The notes below the pieces were generated by a model, which was not told where the DNA came from, searched no databases, and worked only from the letters and a program-made list of their open reading frames with translations. Shown here in pieces: positions 51,690-61,958 of a stretch of 64,000 bases of DNA. The stretch is from Symbiodinium natans. Lineage: Eukaryota > Sar > Dinophyceae > Suessiales > Symbiodiniaceae. The translations under genes and the position numbers were made by a program. How positions within the stretch are numbered: position 1 is the first letter of the stretch; each line of letters starts with the position of its first letter. The stretch is taken from assembly GCA_905221605.1 (NCBI GenBank), contig CAJNDS010000491.1, forward strand, positions 62,001 through 126,000, read 5' to 3'.

Positions 51690-52039
51690 CCGTCTCCGGC
51701 TGCCTTTGCCAAGGAGGAGATGCAGCGCCAGTGCACGGGAGGCTCGTCTGCAGCAGGCGGAAATTTCACGGGGTGCAGTTGCTGTCGTTTGTGAGGTTTT
51801 GCGCATTCCCTTCTTCTGCCATATTTCAAAGCAATTGCAAAGAAAATTGGACCCCTAGCCCCGCACATGCAGCCGGACGTCCCCATTCCATGTCTACAAC
51901 CCAGAAAAAGGCCTGATCGTCAATTGACCGGATGGTGACGGGGCTCTGCACCTCCCATGCAAATCCGATTTCTCAAGCTTTCGGCGCGGCTTCCTTGGCT
52001 TATGGACTACTGCTTGGACTGCTGATGTCTGATGGGCGG
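51690..52039. other. Interval with ambiguous ORFs
   Basis: Overlapping short ORFs on both strands; none chosen. Confidence 0.3.
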
Positions 52040-52048
52040 GTGTAGAAT

Positions 52049-52149
52049 GGCATGTCCCCCCATATGCTAGTAGTCTTTAAAAGGGATTATAGTACCCCCC
52101 CCTTCTATAATCCCTATTGAGGCATGTTAGCAAAAGGGGAACATCCCAA
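52049..52149. mobile_element. Family A short inverted-repeat element with 9-bp target duplication
   Basis: A 101-bp element. The right end GGGGAACATCCCAA is the complement of the family terminus TTGGGATGTTCCCC, and the left end is the decayed GGCATGTCCCCCC. The inner parts (TATGCTAGTAGTCTTTAA against its partner) also pair. The core ATAGTACCCCCCCTTCTATA is present. GTGTAGAAT flanks it at 52040-52048 and 52150-52158. No ORF. Confidence 0.8.
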
Positions 52150-52570
52150 GTGTAGAATTTCAAAATTTCAAGCACTAAAGGCATCAGGAGGGGTATTCGG
52201 ATGCAAAAAGGCTTGTAGACCGTTGTCCATGGCAAGGGGCTTTTCGGTGAAAGCAAACTGCTTCTTACAACACAGGGCCGTTCGCAATTCAGCGAAAGAA
52301 CAGCACATGCGAGAAAAAAAACACAAAAACAGCACATGCATTACCTTGCCCCACTGCAGTCCGCAGCTCTACACTTAGTCTGGGTGATCGCTCGACTGAG
52401 AACTTGTCATTGGGCTATGACGTTCAGAAGTTCTTCCACGTGCCCCTGAGCCCTCAAGGTTTGGCCACCACATACCACACATCCTCCTACAGACTGAAAC
52501 ATCTCCAGAGACAAGGATCCGCACCCAAAAAGTCCTAAGGGATTCCCCTTAAGGCCTTCCCCTTAAAAGC
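52150..52570. other. Interval next to the family A element
   Basis: A minus-strand ORF (52337-52077) reads CVVRSSLLSPKSPLPWTTVY but runs into the element and lacks splice signals. Repeated CCCCTTAA motifs occur at about 52545-52580. Confidence 0.3.
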
Positions 52571-52577
52571 TTCCCCC

Positions 52578-52722
52578 CTAAGCTTCTTCGTCATGTGCGC
52601 AGATATGGGCAATCTGGAGCCCTCGGCCTGCTGCCAAACCAAAGGGCTGCTGCCACATGCGCTGCCGTGCGAGAGTCGCCTCGCCTGCCTCGCCGGCCTC
52701 GACCCGGAGCCACTGAACGTTG
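52578..52722 (-). CDS. Terminal exon of an unidentified protein
   Basis: After TTTTCTTCAAG the frame reads NVQWLRVEAGEAGEATLARQ, MWQQPFGLAAGRGLQIAHIC and AHDEEA then TAG. Third positions are almost all G or C. A possible upstream exon reads VALRCGFAPAVQEEKKSLDP. Function unknown. Confidence 0.5.
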
Positions 52723-52889
52723 ACTTGAAGAAAAGATTTCGTACGGTTTTGGGGTCCAGGGATTTTTTTTCCTCCTGCACAGCTGGGGCGAATCCGCATC
52801 GCAGGGCTACTTTGGGTCCGAGGCGGTTTAAACGGCCAGGGAACAATGCGTTCCCCTGTTCGCGCTTCGCCAGCCGCTCCCGTCATATC

Positions 52890-53445
52890 AGAACGGTCCA
52901 GGGATTAGGCGTCATAGAGGTGAAATCACACCTGGGGGGCATCCCTCAGGCCCGCGCGTGCTGAGGAACTCTGCTTGTTTGGACCGGCCCCTGGCAGCGC
53001 AGGGCACTTTTCCCATGCGATGTATTCAGCGTATTCCCTTCATCCTACCTTGTTTGCTTAACTACTCAAAGGATACCCCAAGATGGCCCACTGACTCTAT
53101 CGCAAGTAGACCATACCAGCAAGGGCCTTAGTTTCGTGGTTTCGGTTTTCGGTGATGGGTTTTTTGGGGGAGGGGATTCTTCAAAACGGCCACAGGCATC
53201 AATGGGCCGGTTCTGCGGTGTGCCGCGCGGCAGCATCTTCACTGCTTTCGTGGGGCTGTCACCCTTCTACCTACAGTAATGGCTGCGGCACAAGGAACGA
53301 GGAACGCACGTTTCCGCATCAAAAAGCCCTACTTCCAGTCGATTGCTGGCTTGCTATGGCTTTTTTTGCAGGAGCTGCAATCTGCCTTGAGCAATACCAG
53401 TTGCCACATTGGGCACTGGAGCTATGTCGGGCACAACATGGACAT
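52890..53445. other. Interval with no supported gene
   Basis: Plus ORFs (53152-53460, 53279-53521) lack splice or codon support. Confidence 0.3.
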
Positions 53446-53449
53446 GACA

Positions 53450-53624
53450 CACATATGTAGGTGCAGCCGAGAACGTAGCTCCACTGCAGCGTATCATGCT
53501 GGCATTGCCACAAATCCTTAAGGTTCTCTGCTGGCCGACTTGGCGCTACAGTCGCACGATCTGCTCCGCTCACTTTGTCTTGCCCCTCCGGCATGCCAAC
53601 TATGATGATGCTGAAACGCGCATG
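53450..53624 (-). CDS. Exon of an unidentified protein
   Basis: After CTTTGGCAG the frame reads HARFSIIIVGMPEGQDKVSG, ADRATVAPSRPAENLKDLWQ and QHDTLQWSYV. The end is approximate. Confidence 0.45.
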
Positions 53625-53785
53625 CTGCCAAAGTACGTGCTGATACAGGTGACAAAGGCCACATTGTGACAAAAGAAATCCTGCAACATAAGTCACGTGC
53701 CTTGGGCGTCACAAGCCTGAATGACCTGCACGCTGTTGTTTCAGCTGCACAGCAGACCGACTGAAAGGCACAACCAACATCTACC

Positions 53786-53880
53786 TCACAGTGGATCGAA
53801 CTGCAAAAAGTCTGCACAAGCTTTTGCAATCACGATGTTGCGCACAATGGCTGCTTCATGCGTCCACACATGTCCACGTC
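53786..53880 (-). CDS. Possible terminal exon
   Basis: The minus frame reads RGHVWTHEAAIVRNIVIAKA then CADFLQFDPL and stops. Short; moderate support. Confidence 0.35.
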
Positions 53881-53984
53881 TGCAACACATGATGCAGCAA
53901 TCGGCAGAATCTGCAGAGAAACGCGCAAACACTTGATCGGTGGAGCTGACAAAACAGAGTTGGAGAGTATAGAGTGAACTCACG

Positions 53985-54300
53985 ATGCTGCCATTTGAAA
54001 GATCTGTAGCGTTCCTGTATCTGCACAACTCAGACCATGGGAGCTCAGCCCAGGAGCATTTGCTACAGTACCTGGGTGAGAGACTATGCACAAGCTATCG
54101 GAGAAGCCTCGGTTGCGACCATAAGGATCTGGCCAGCAGTTGGCAGCTGACTTGCAGCGCTCTCAGAGGCGTAAAGACATGTAGAGGCAAACACCAGGGA
54201 GCTCAAAGAAGCGAACACTTACACAGATTGCCACATTTGGAGAGACAGACTTTGCATAGCAGAAGCTCCAGGTCCAGCTCATGCCCCGGTCATGTGGTGA
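53985..54300. other. Segment with competing strands
   Basis: The plus ORF 53985-54362 (MLPFERSVAFLYLHNSDHGS) and minus pieces ELDLELLLCKVCLSKCGN, before a GTAAGT donor near 54227, and SSLVFASTCLYASESAASQL both look coding. Undecided; minus favoured by neighbours. Confidence 0.3.
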
Positions 54301-54475
54301 TAGTGGCAAGGCTGGTGAGAAACGCTTACTTCAAGATCTCCCAATATCTCCGAAGCTCTTAGCTCGCCTCTCTAAATCTATCTCTCAGTCTCTATCATGC
54401 GATGCTCTTGTCCGTACCCAGCTTTGGCACAGGCCTGTCGCAGCAGCTTCGGCTCAGTATGGGGAAACGTGCTCC

Positions 54476-54835
54476 TTACTCTGCCTTTGATGGCGTCGAC
54501 TTTGCCGACTTTGCCGACCCGGTCGCTGGCCGGCTCCTCTCAGAGGCACTCTTCACTTCGTCGCCTTCGCATTTCTGGCTTTGCAGCAGGGCTTCCATTT
54601 TGGCCATGGCCTTGGCAGCTCCGTGTCCATTACCATTTCTATGCCTCCGCACTAGATCGCACTAGCGACATGCATCCTGCCAAGCTGTTTGCTGGCTTAC
54701 TGTAGGTGTCAGCACAGATGTCCAACTCACTCAGGGCAAAGTGATAAGGCTTAGAAAGTGGCCTCTGCCTCAGCTTTTTGCATCTCTGCCCTCTCCTGCT
54801 CCCACCGGCGAAACCACTTCTCTTCGTTCTCGCAC
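54476..54835 (-). CDS. Two helical exons of an unidentified protein
   Basis: Exon about 54835-54751: after TTCGGACAG it reads CENEEKWFRRWEQERAEMQK then AEAEATF and an in-frame TAA. Exon about 54640-54476: NGHGAAKAMAKMEALLQSQK, CEGDEVKSASERSRPATGSA and KSAKSTPSKAE, ending at a TAA that overlaps a GTAAGG donor-like site. Both are strongly G/C-biased. They may belong to one coiled-coil gene or to the ends of two genes. Confidence 0.55.
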
Positions 54836-54915
54836 CTGTCCGAACAGCGCAGATAACTATCAACACCACCATGCAACTAGGGCGTTGCGCTGATGGCAGC
54901 CAAAAGGCTGGATGT

Positions 54916-55210
54916 TCAGCGCGATGAAGCCGACACCGCGGGAGGCGAGCATGTTTGCCTACCTGTCTGGCCTGCTGAGAAAGGAGCCCCAACTGCTGCG
55001 GCGGCACAATGGCGCCAGCACTGAGTGAAGTCCGCGATTCGTGCTTGCCTTCGTGGGGTAGTTGCATTGCAGGTGGTGAAGGCTATTGCTCTGCGCAGTC
55101 CAAATATGCGATTCCCCCCCTGCCCCAGCCGGCAACCCAGCACTGCTTCATCCACCGGTGCCATGAATTGCTGCGCTCCCAGCAAGGTTGCTCTTTTTCG
55201 CCCCTCACAA
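54916..55210 (-). CDS. Exon candidate, unidentified protein
   Basis: The minus frame reads KRATLLGAQQFMAPVDEAVL, GCRLGQGGNRIFGLRRAIAF and ADFTQCWRHCAAAAVGAPFS to a TGA at 54916. Codon bias is good; boundaries unknown. Confidence 0.45.
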
Positions 55211-55239
55211 CCAGGCAATGGGTTTCGTGGGCGGGCTGC

Positions 55240-55612
55240 CTGGTGGCGAAGTAGCCAGCAGTTCAAAGAACAAAGACGAATTATGTCGCGCGGGGTGGAC
55301 ACTCAAAGACCGAACATCACTGACTTCAGAGTCGACAAGCAGTAGCCAGTGGCATGTTGTGAAGCAGCATGTTCTTCTGTCCACCTCCGCCAGTGTTCTG
55401 CCAACAAGCAAGGCAAGTCCAAGAGGATAACCTCCAGCAAAGATATATTCCTTCAGGGTACCCTTTTCGAGGAACGACATAAAGACATGCCATGCATCTA
55501 CTTGGAGGGCATTCAGCCGGCCGACAGCCATTGCTGCGGCAAGTTTGGCGAAGCGTGGCTGAGTTTGGCGCCAGTGAACAACGGAGTCCTCATGTATGCG
55601 ATCTGTGGTAGC
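55240..55612 (-). CDS. Long exon of an unidentified protein
   Basis: After CTGCTACCACAG at 55613 the frame is open for about 120 codons: RIHEDSVVHWRQTQPRFAKL, AAAMAVGRLNALQVDAWHVF, MSFLEKGTLKEYIFAGGYPL and GLALLVGRTLAEVDRRTCCF. Coding character is strong. The end is approximate. It may continue the PDZ gene upstream, but phases do not join directly. Confidence 0.55.
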
Positions 55613-55620
55613 AGGAGTAG

Positions 55621-55621
55621 T

Positions 55622-55653
<32 letters not shown>

Positions 55654-55684
55654 TATACATATATACATACATGTATATACGTAT
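55621..55684. repeat. CA/TA microsatellite
   Basis: CACACA followed by TATATA and TACATA repeats, immediately upstream of the 55612 exon. Confidence 0.9.
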
Positions 55685-55821
55685 AAACGGTGCTTCCAGC
55701 TTGGCAGGACGAGGCACTCAAATTGAAAAAGGCAAAGGCACCAAGACAGGCTTTGAGCTGTATGGTGCATGGCTGCCCTCTACTTCTTTCATTCAGCGTC
55801 AAGTTGTGGAAATCCAATCAC

Positions 55822-57177
55822 CTGCCCGTGCGAAAGAAAGAAGTCGCGGCTGCTACTTGCTCCGACTTTGTGTCGGGAGGGCCTTCCTGTGGAATGAACA
55901 TGGTGAGCACAACGAGGCTTCTATTGCCTGTAGGGTCATCGGCGATCGAGACTACTGGCACTTGAGTCGCATGGACAATGCAGGCCAACGCGGCCGTGAT
56001 TTTTTGAACTCGGCTAACGGTGCTACCAAGCTGGGTCCCTGACCCGCGGCGCAGCTTCAGGGTCAGCACCTCATGGGGACCCCAAAGGGTTGGGATTCAT
56101 GCCTATAGTGCTGTGCCTCGTGGGATGGCTCAAGTTGACGTGCCGTCAACGATTGGAAATACGATGAAATACGAGCATCATCCCAGATGCCCCGCAACGA
56201 TGGCCAATATGACAATTACGTGTGCGCGGGCCGTAGGGTACTTATGGAGCACGCCATCCGCACCTGGTTCTTCTTGCACTCGTCAACCAGCTGCAAGACA
56301 TCCTCGCGACCCAGGGGTTATTTAAGGACAGCTGGTTTTGCGCGTGACTTACCTCAAACTTCCTGCGCACAGCTTCGGCTTTGAGCTTTGCATTGGCCAA
56401 CACACAAGGCATGCCAATCACTACGAACGTGAGACCCCATCATGACGTCACCCACAGACCCTCAGAGTCTTGGAGGGATGGAGGGGGATGGATGCTACTG
56501 GTAAAAGACACAGACGTCTTCAGCCCACCAGGCGACCACAAGAGTTGTCCTTGTTGATTCCGTTCACCTCAACGATGCGATCACCGACTTGAACTCTGTC
56601 CTGTGCCCAGAGCAACACGCCGTGACGATGCAGGCGCCGGTTGGGACATGCTGAAAAGCCTGCTATAAGCAGCAAGTACTCTTAGTCTGCGGTGATTCTA
56701 GGTGGCGGGTCAATTCTACATTGGAAACGATGGACCTTGTTGCCGGCGGTGTTCCAGTCCTTCATCGGGGAAACCAAGGCGTGGCTTTCCATGTCTAGTC
56801 TGGCGATGCTCAAGCAAGGAGGGCGTAAGCTCATGTCCATGACAAGACCGTCGTTGATAACTTCAATGAGCAGCGTCTCGCCATCCTGCAGGCATCTCTT
56901 CTCTGGGCGGACCCGGAGGGCACACAGCTTTGCTTTCTACATCTTTCTACGGCACGTGTGGTGTACACTTACAGCAGACGGAATGGGAGTGGTGCAGCAA
57001 GCGTTTGTGCACTAAAGGATGTTTCGGGCTTTCTGAGAGGCCCCGGGTGCGGAGCCTTATGGTCAACGTCGATTCCAAGACGAGCTCCCGTGGACTTGTT
57101 CAACTGGATGAAGTACTCGCCCGGTGATGCCTGCAAGCTTTCGATTTGAGGCGTGCCCCGGGCAAACTCCTCCTCAG
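55822..57177 (-). CDS. PDZ-domain protein, five or more exons
   Basis: Exons, minus strand: 57177-57056 (after TTTCCAG; GEYFIQLNKSTGARLGIDVD; GC donor), 56885 to about 56838 (DGETLLIEVINDGLV), 56600-56540 (DRVQVGDRIVEVNGINKDN), about 56302-56264 (EDVLQLVDECKKNQ; GT donor) and 56069-55822 (after CCATGAG; VLTLKLRRGSG, then ITAALACIVHATQVPVVSIA and DDPTGNRSLVVLTMFIPQEG; GT donor). Read together they give one PDZ fold: the carboxylate-binding loop region GARLGIDVD, GDRIVEVNG, the alpha-B helix and the last strand LTLKLRRG. PDZ domains bind C-terminal peptides, so a scaffold or protease-associated role is possible. A candidate upstream exon near 57.3 kb reads EAVPGAPDLPGATFLLECRW. The protein continues past 55822, unresolved. 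Confidence 0.8.
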
Positions 57178-57469
57178 CTGGAAATTGCCTGTGCAGCCAT
57201 TGGCGCACTGACATCTGGGCCTGTCAAGGCCACAGCAGGGCCCATCTCAAACACAAGAGTCCAACGGCATTCGAGCAGAAAAGTAGCTCCTGGAAGATCA
57301 GGCGCGCCGGGAACTGCCTCCTTGAAGATAAATGCCAGCTTGTGAAGTGTTCTAACTGTTCTCCGATCAGTTGGCTGTGCTTGACAAATGGAAATCAGCC
57401 GCGTCCTTGCGGGTGATCTCCTTTTGTTCATGATCCGCGCTCGCCTGCGCAAGAACACACAAACAGACA

Positions 57470-57500
57470 GAGAGAGCTAAAGAGAGAGAGAGGGAGAGAT
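57470..57500. repeat. AG microsatellite
   Basis: GAGAGA tract, about 30 bp. Confidence 0.85.
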
Positions 57501-57502
57501 GG

Positions 57503-57767
57503 AATCGACACAAAACGGCATTGGAAAATCTGCCATTCGCCTGTTCCGTTCAGGAAATACTGCCGTGCGAATCACACTACTGCAAGTAGATGTTGTCTCC
57601 GCATTTTGCTGTTTACTGCCGATCAAAAGGAACGAACAAACATCCACATGTAGGGGTTTCTTCTCATTTACTCTACAGACTCCAACAAAAAATCGACACA
57701 GGACGGCATGGTCAATCCGGCGTGAATCTCCTTTCCTGCTTGGGAAAGGGGCCACACGAATCACACC
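57503..57767. repeat. Diverged direct duplication
   Basis: About 75 bp at 57503-57578 and 57691-57767 align, sharing AATCGACACA, ACGGCAT and CGAATCACAC in the same order and spacing. Overall identity is moderate. Overlapping plus-strand ORFs inherit the repetition and are not supported as genes. Confidence 0.5.
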
Positions 57768-58065
57768 TGATCTTGGTTGGCGTCTCCTGCCACTCCTCCG
57801 CCATTCCGACGTTAGCACTCACTCTCCGCTTAATGGCTTCAGGGCATCCTTCCCTCTCACACACACTCTCACAGAGACGCCCTTGGTGGCCAGTTTTAAG
57901 GCACACTTCGGAAAGAGACGTGAAAGCGAAATACTTCCAAATTGCGGTCACACGCAACCTGGGCATGAAGACTTACCTGACAATGCGCACTTCCCCCTAT
58001 TTGTAGGTCCTGCGACACACTGACAAGAGGTGGTCTTCACTTTTGTATATTCTCTTTCTCGGTGT

Positions 58066-58258
58066 CTTCCTCTTCTTCTTCTTCTTCTTCTTCTTCTTCT
58101 TCTTCTTCTTCTTCTTCTTCTTCTTCTTCTTCTTCTTCTTCTTCTTCTTCTTCTTCTCCTTCTCCTTCTCCTTCTCCTTCTTCCTCTTCCTCTTCCTCTT
58201 CCTCTTCCTCTTCCTCTTCCTCTTCCTCTTCTTCTTCTTCATCAGGGCTTTCTCTCTT
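58066..58258. repeat. CTT and CTTCCT tandem tract
   Basis: About 90 bp of TTC triplets, then CTCCTT units, then TTCCTC hexamers, then TTC again. Poly-Ser, Leu, Phe, Glu and Lys ORFs here are artefacts. Confidence 0.95.
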
Positions 58259-58404
58259 TCTTTCTTTCTTTGGGGCTTGGGGCGAACCCCGCGCCAAGGC
58301 GCGCCCCTGTCTGCAGTCGGCTGTGTCAACTTCACCCGTTTGGGCCGGTTTTCGACCGGCCACCGTGGCTACTGCAGGGCTTTATCTTTATAAGAATCGC
58401 ATCT

Positions 58405-58876
58405 GGCCACAGCACAAAGGCCTCTTTAAATAATTATTTTTGCAGATTCGTTGCAAGTTTTTTGCAGATGTGGGGTTTCGTGATTTTGCAGACGGGGCCC
58501 CGGGGCCCCTGGAGCATTGCAGCTTTGGTTGCAGATTTTTTGCAAGCCGGCTTGCAGATTTTTTGCAGACGGCCCGGCCAGGCAGAAAAGACACCATTCG
58601 GGTTTTGTCAATGGGCTTTCTATTAAATTAATAAGCAAAAACCACCGTTTGCAAGAAACATTGCAACAGAATCGCAAAAAATTCGCAACCAATTTCGCAA
58701 AAAATCTGCAGCCGAAGTCGCAAAAAACCTGCAACCCAATTTGCAATCCAAAAAACCGTTCGCAACAAATTTGCAACCCAGCCCACAACAAATCTGCAAG
58801 CCAAAAACCAGCCGCAATCCCAGCCCGCAACCCGGGCCGCAAAAAAAAATTATTTGGGCCCCCTGGCTCTGTGGCC
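58405..58876. mobile_element. Large imperfect inverted-repeat element built from GCAAAAAATCTGCA-type units
   Basis: The ends pair: GGCCACAG...AAATAATTATTTTTGCAG on the left and, as complement of the right, GGCCACAG...AAATAATTTTTTTTTGCG. The left arm repeats TTGCAGATTTTTTGCAAG-like units. The right arm repeats the opposite orientation (TTCGCAAAAAATCTGCAG). Spacing is irregular at about 20-25 bp. Open frames on both strands yield repetitive Phe/Cys/Leu-rich peptides and are probably not genes. The class is unknown; it could be a mobile element or a satellite hairpin. Confidence 0.6.
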
Positions 58877-58879
58877 ATC

Positions 58880-59260
58880 CACATTTTATAACTTTATCTC
58901 TCTAGGCATGGGAGGCTAACTGGCCTGGCACAAATCAAAACAACGAGCCGTTTTGCCTCAGCACCGGTGCAGCATGCCGAGTTTCCCATGTCCTGAGCGT
59001 GTTGGAAACTGATTTGAGCTGCAAGAAGTGGAGAAAAGTCTCGGGACGGCAACAGCAGAGCAACTAATCAGCTCTCTCGCGACTATCTCGCCGTTGCACA
59101 GGTCTCGGGCAGATTCCGAAGCGCGGAATGAGCAGCAGGAGTTGGTTCTGTGCTAAGCGCAGCAGATGCTGGAGCCCAAAGGCGGAGGTTCAGCTCAGCT
59201 TGAGGGAAAGTTTCAAGACCCTTTTTCACGTGAGACATCTGGCCTGGCCTGCCTACCGCT
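58880..59260. other. Interval with no clear exon
   Basis: The minus frame in 59083-59260 (HVKKGLETFPQAELNLRLWA) is open downstream of the 59266 donor and may be read-through of intron. Confidence 0.3.
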
Positions 59261-59265
59261 GTTAC

Positions 59266-59345
59266 AATGACAAAGCCATCCAGCACAGTTTCCCTGGCAA
59301 CCTCGGCTCCAGATGCCAGGACGGGATGCCAACCCATCGCTTCAC
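59266..59345 (-). CDS. Exon of an unidentified protein
   Basis: Between CAGTCTGCAG and GTAACA the frame reads GEAMGWHPVLASGAEVARET then VLDGFVI. If the GT is not used, the frame stays open to 59083. Confidence 0.5.
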
Positions 59346-59482
59346 CTGCAGACTGTGCTGTTCCAGACAATGTCATTCCACGTCACCATCCCGAGCGTGT
59401 CATGGCCGATGCCGTCTCTTGCAATGTGGGAGGCTATAAAACTCACTCCAAACTTCTGTGAGGTGCTTCCGGCATGCCGAAT

Positions 59483-59670
59483 CTAAACGTCTTGCAGCCC
59501 CATGGCCTGGATTCCCAAGTCCATGGCACCTCTACTTGCAAGCTGGATCCCGGTCGGGGCTTCGAAGCTCCCGGCCATACAGGGTTGTGGCACTTCTGGG
59601 GCAGCTAAAATGCCAATGCCAACCCCCCACACTGACAGCACAAACAGAACCGAACCGGGTTCCACTGCGA
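59483..59670 (-). CDS. Possible exon with a hydrophobic segment
   Basis: The minus frame reads EPGSVLFVLSVWGVGIGILA then APEVPQPCMAGSFEAPTGIQ and stops at 59483. The first part could be a signal or membrane segment. Codon bias is good; boundaries unknown. Confidence 0.4.
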
Positions 59671-59699
59671 CGGTTCACCGGTGAGCAATGGCAGTGCAC

Positions 59700-60470
59700 G
59701 TGTTCATCTAGTTGGGAAACTCTAGGCAAAGCCTGCAGATCTGAAGCCAAGTCGAATTGCGGCTTCGATGCTGGATGAACTACTGGATGACATTTAACAC
59801 ACAGAACTTGAGACAACTGCAGTTGACGACGTACAAAGCCGCAGCCCTTGCAGCCTAGAATAGCTGTCGGATCGCCAAAGCCACGACATCTCGCTTTGCT
59901 GAAGCAGGTTTGGAATAGATCCAATGAGCAGGCTTTTGTGATGTATTTGTGGTTCAATATCGGATAACCGCGCAACTTGCTGAACATTGTAACAATATCC
60001 AATAGTCATGATGCACGAACTCCTCCGGAAAGGGGGCTTCTGCTTCAATCGTTATGCCTTTTTCACAGCAGTTTCCTTTAGGATCTGTCAGGGCATTTGG
60101 ACACAGAGCCTATCGATTCTACAGGAAGCATCTCAATTTTGGAGAGATAACATTTGCGTAGCGTTGTAGGATGCTATTGGCAGACCATCGTCTAGCTGCC
60201 TACACACCAGCTGCCTTGTCAGGATAGGTGCATTGAAGGTCACCGAACTATTGTATACGACATCTGCCATCTGCTTTGCGCCGCGTTGGGCGCTCTAACT
60301 ACAAGCTTGCTGTGAATTTGTTGGCAACAGGCTATCTGTCGACATCTGTCGACAGCCGTGGACTCCTCAATCTGGTTGGTCCGTGGCCCACCTCATGCCA
60401 AGGGACCTGACTGCCATGAATCACCATCTCACTTTGCTGCCCCAAGTGTTTAGGGCCTTCCAAATCTCAG
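59700..60470. other. Interval with a weak minus-strand candidate
   Basis: A minus frame near 59900-59700 reads AILGCKGCGFVRRQLQLSQV and later LCVKCHPVVHPASKPQ, with two CxxC pairs, but lacks splice support. Nothing else between 60.0 and 60.47 kb. Confidence 0.3.
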
Positions 60471-60471
60471 G

Positions 60472-60790
60472 CTAAGGATTTTGCAGGAGCTTTGGCCGGG
60501 GCCCTTCGCAAAGCTTGCTGACCTGCGGCAAGAACTCCCGGCACTTGAAGCGGCACTTCAACATGAGACACACCTGAATCGGGTAGTTCTGCTGGACAGC
60601 TTCCACATCTGCCGGCCTGGAATGCGGCACTGTCGCCGCCCAAGAGGGGAGGCTGCCGAAACCCTCAACGCAACGTGCCAGCAGGGCGGAATGCCGGCCA
60701 TGATGCGGCCAAGGAAGCGGTGGTCGAACTCGGGGAGGTTGCTCCCAAGGCCGACCTGAGAGTCTGGGCGCCCCAGATCTGAAGCCATCT
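60472..60790 (-). CDS. Two exons of an unidentified protein
   Basis: The upstream frame (60790-60650) has very high G/C third positions: DLGRPDSQVGLGSNLPEFDH then RFLGRIMAGIPPCWHVALR. The downstream frame, after GGCCGGCAG near 60616, reads VEAVQQNYPIQVCLMLKCRF then KCREFLPQVSKLCEGPRPKL and ends with TAG at 60472. An intron of about 75 nt with a GT donor would join them. A plus ORF (60481-60759) mirrors them with lower bias. Family unknown. Confidence 0.5.
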
Positions 60791-61149
60791 GAAGCATGTG
60801 GCACGCCCGAAGCCATCTAAACCCCAATGGTGCACATGCAATACTTGCCGTAGGGCGATGCAGGTTCTGCAGCAAGGTGTCAACCACTGGTAGCGGAGAA
60901 AAGCTTCATCCTTACCCCGTCACGTAACCTCTCTCTAGGAATTCATCTGTTGAGTCGTGAAGGTAACAGGCGGGATGGGAGAAGAAACAGACAAACACAA
61001 TGGACACACACTAACTTGCGAACTAGCTTACATTTCATTGGGCAGCAAGTTTTCAAGTTATTAAGACGGGGAAACATCTGAACACATCTGCGCAGCGTGA
61101 TCCTGCTGGACACGTTGCCGTAGCTGAACTACTGTAGCAGCGTCAGCCT

Positions 61150-61600
61150 TTACCATTCCGTTGGCATTGTTTTGCATGAGCAGTTACATGCACCGGCCAG
61201 CAGTAGCAGCGCAGGGCTTTGAAGCCCACGGGCACATGGAGTTGTCACCGGTACAGAAGAATACAACTGACGACTCCTTTTGTCCCCGCGTTGCGACTGC
61301 AAATACTCCAAGGCTGACTGCAACTGGCGCGGCAATGGCCTCAGAGTCGTAGGGCATTCCGTGGCAAAAATTGCTTCACGTCTCGGAAGGGCTTACATGG
61401 GATGTTGCAATGCCAAGATGACACTGAAGTAGCCTTGCTGATTCAGCTGGGAGGCGCTGCTGGTTGAAAAGGCTTGTTGTCAAGATCCCGCACAGTGATG
61501 CGTCGGCAATGAAGGAAGAGACCTGAATGGGATCATGGCACACTGCGGCTCCTGTGGAACCAACTCTTGAACAAGCGCATTGATAGTATTGTAGCTTCAA
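61150..61600 (-). CDS. Candidate exons near the 3' end of an unidentified gene
   Basis: Around 61590-61525 the minus strand reads TINALVQELVPQEPQCAMIP then GTCTCT. At about 61487-61443 it reads RDLDNKPFQPAAPPS and stops. Further on (61335-61150) QLQSALEYLQSQRGDKRSRQ looks coding. The relation between the pieces is unclear. Confidence 0.4.
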
Positions 61601-61857
61601 AACATTGCTGTAGAGTTCCACTTTCACCCCGACCCCTCAATCAAGGAGACCTCTCGAATTTCGGGAATCAGTAACCTTCCTCTACAACCCCTACAGCCCT
61701 CTAACCCCCAAAGCCGAGTCATATCAAGCGGCGTGGGCACCAGCTTGTGGCGATGCCACCCTTGGGCTTCTCAAGTGCACCCGAATGGGTTTGGGATAGC
61801 AATCATCTAGCTCTCCTCTGTCGCACTGCAGGGTTTGGGGTTTAGAGGGATCATATG

Positions 61858-61958
61858 TTTGGGATGTTCCCCTTTTACTAACAGTCCTTAATAAGGACTA
61901 TATTGGGGAGCTCTATAAACCCCACTAAGGACTGTTAGTACAAGGGTGAACATCCCAA
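61858..61958. mobile_element. Family A short inverted-repeat element, best-preserved copy
   Basis: 101 bp. The left terminus TTTGGGATGTTCCCCTTTTA then CTAACAGTCCTTA is matched by the complementary right terminus TAAGGACTGTTAGTACAAGG then GTGAACATCCCAA, about 33 bp with few mismatches. ATCATATG flanks it at 61850-61857 and 61959-61966. No ORF, so it would need a transposase from elsewhere. An 8-9-bp target duplication is usual for hAT or Mutator-like elements; the superfamily is not determined. Confidence 0.88.

Noticed and set aside
58030-58626. Poly-Ser, poly-Leu, poly-Phe, poly-Glu and poly-Lys ORFs
   Set aside because: They are translations of the CTT/CTTCCT tract in all frames.
58426-58884. 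A 152-codon minus-strand ORF with repeated FCDFGCRFFAK-like segments
   Set aside because: The peptide repeats only reflect the GCAAAAAATCTGCA units, and both strands give similar peptides. Treated as repeat DNA.
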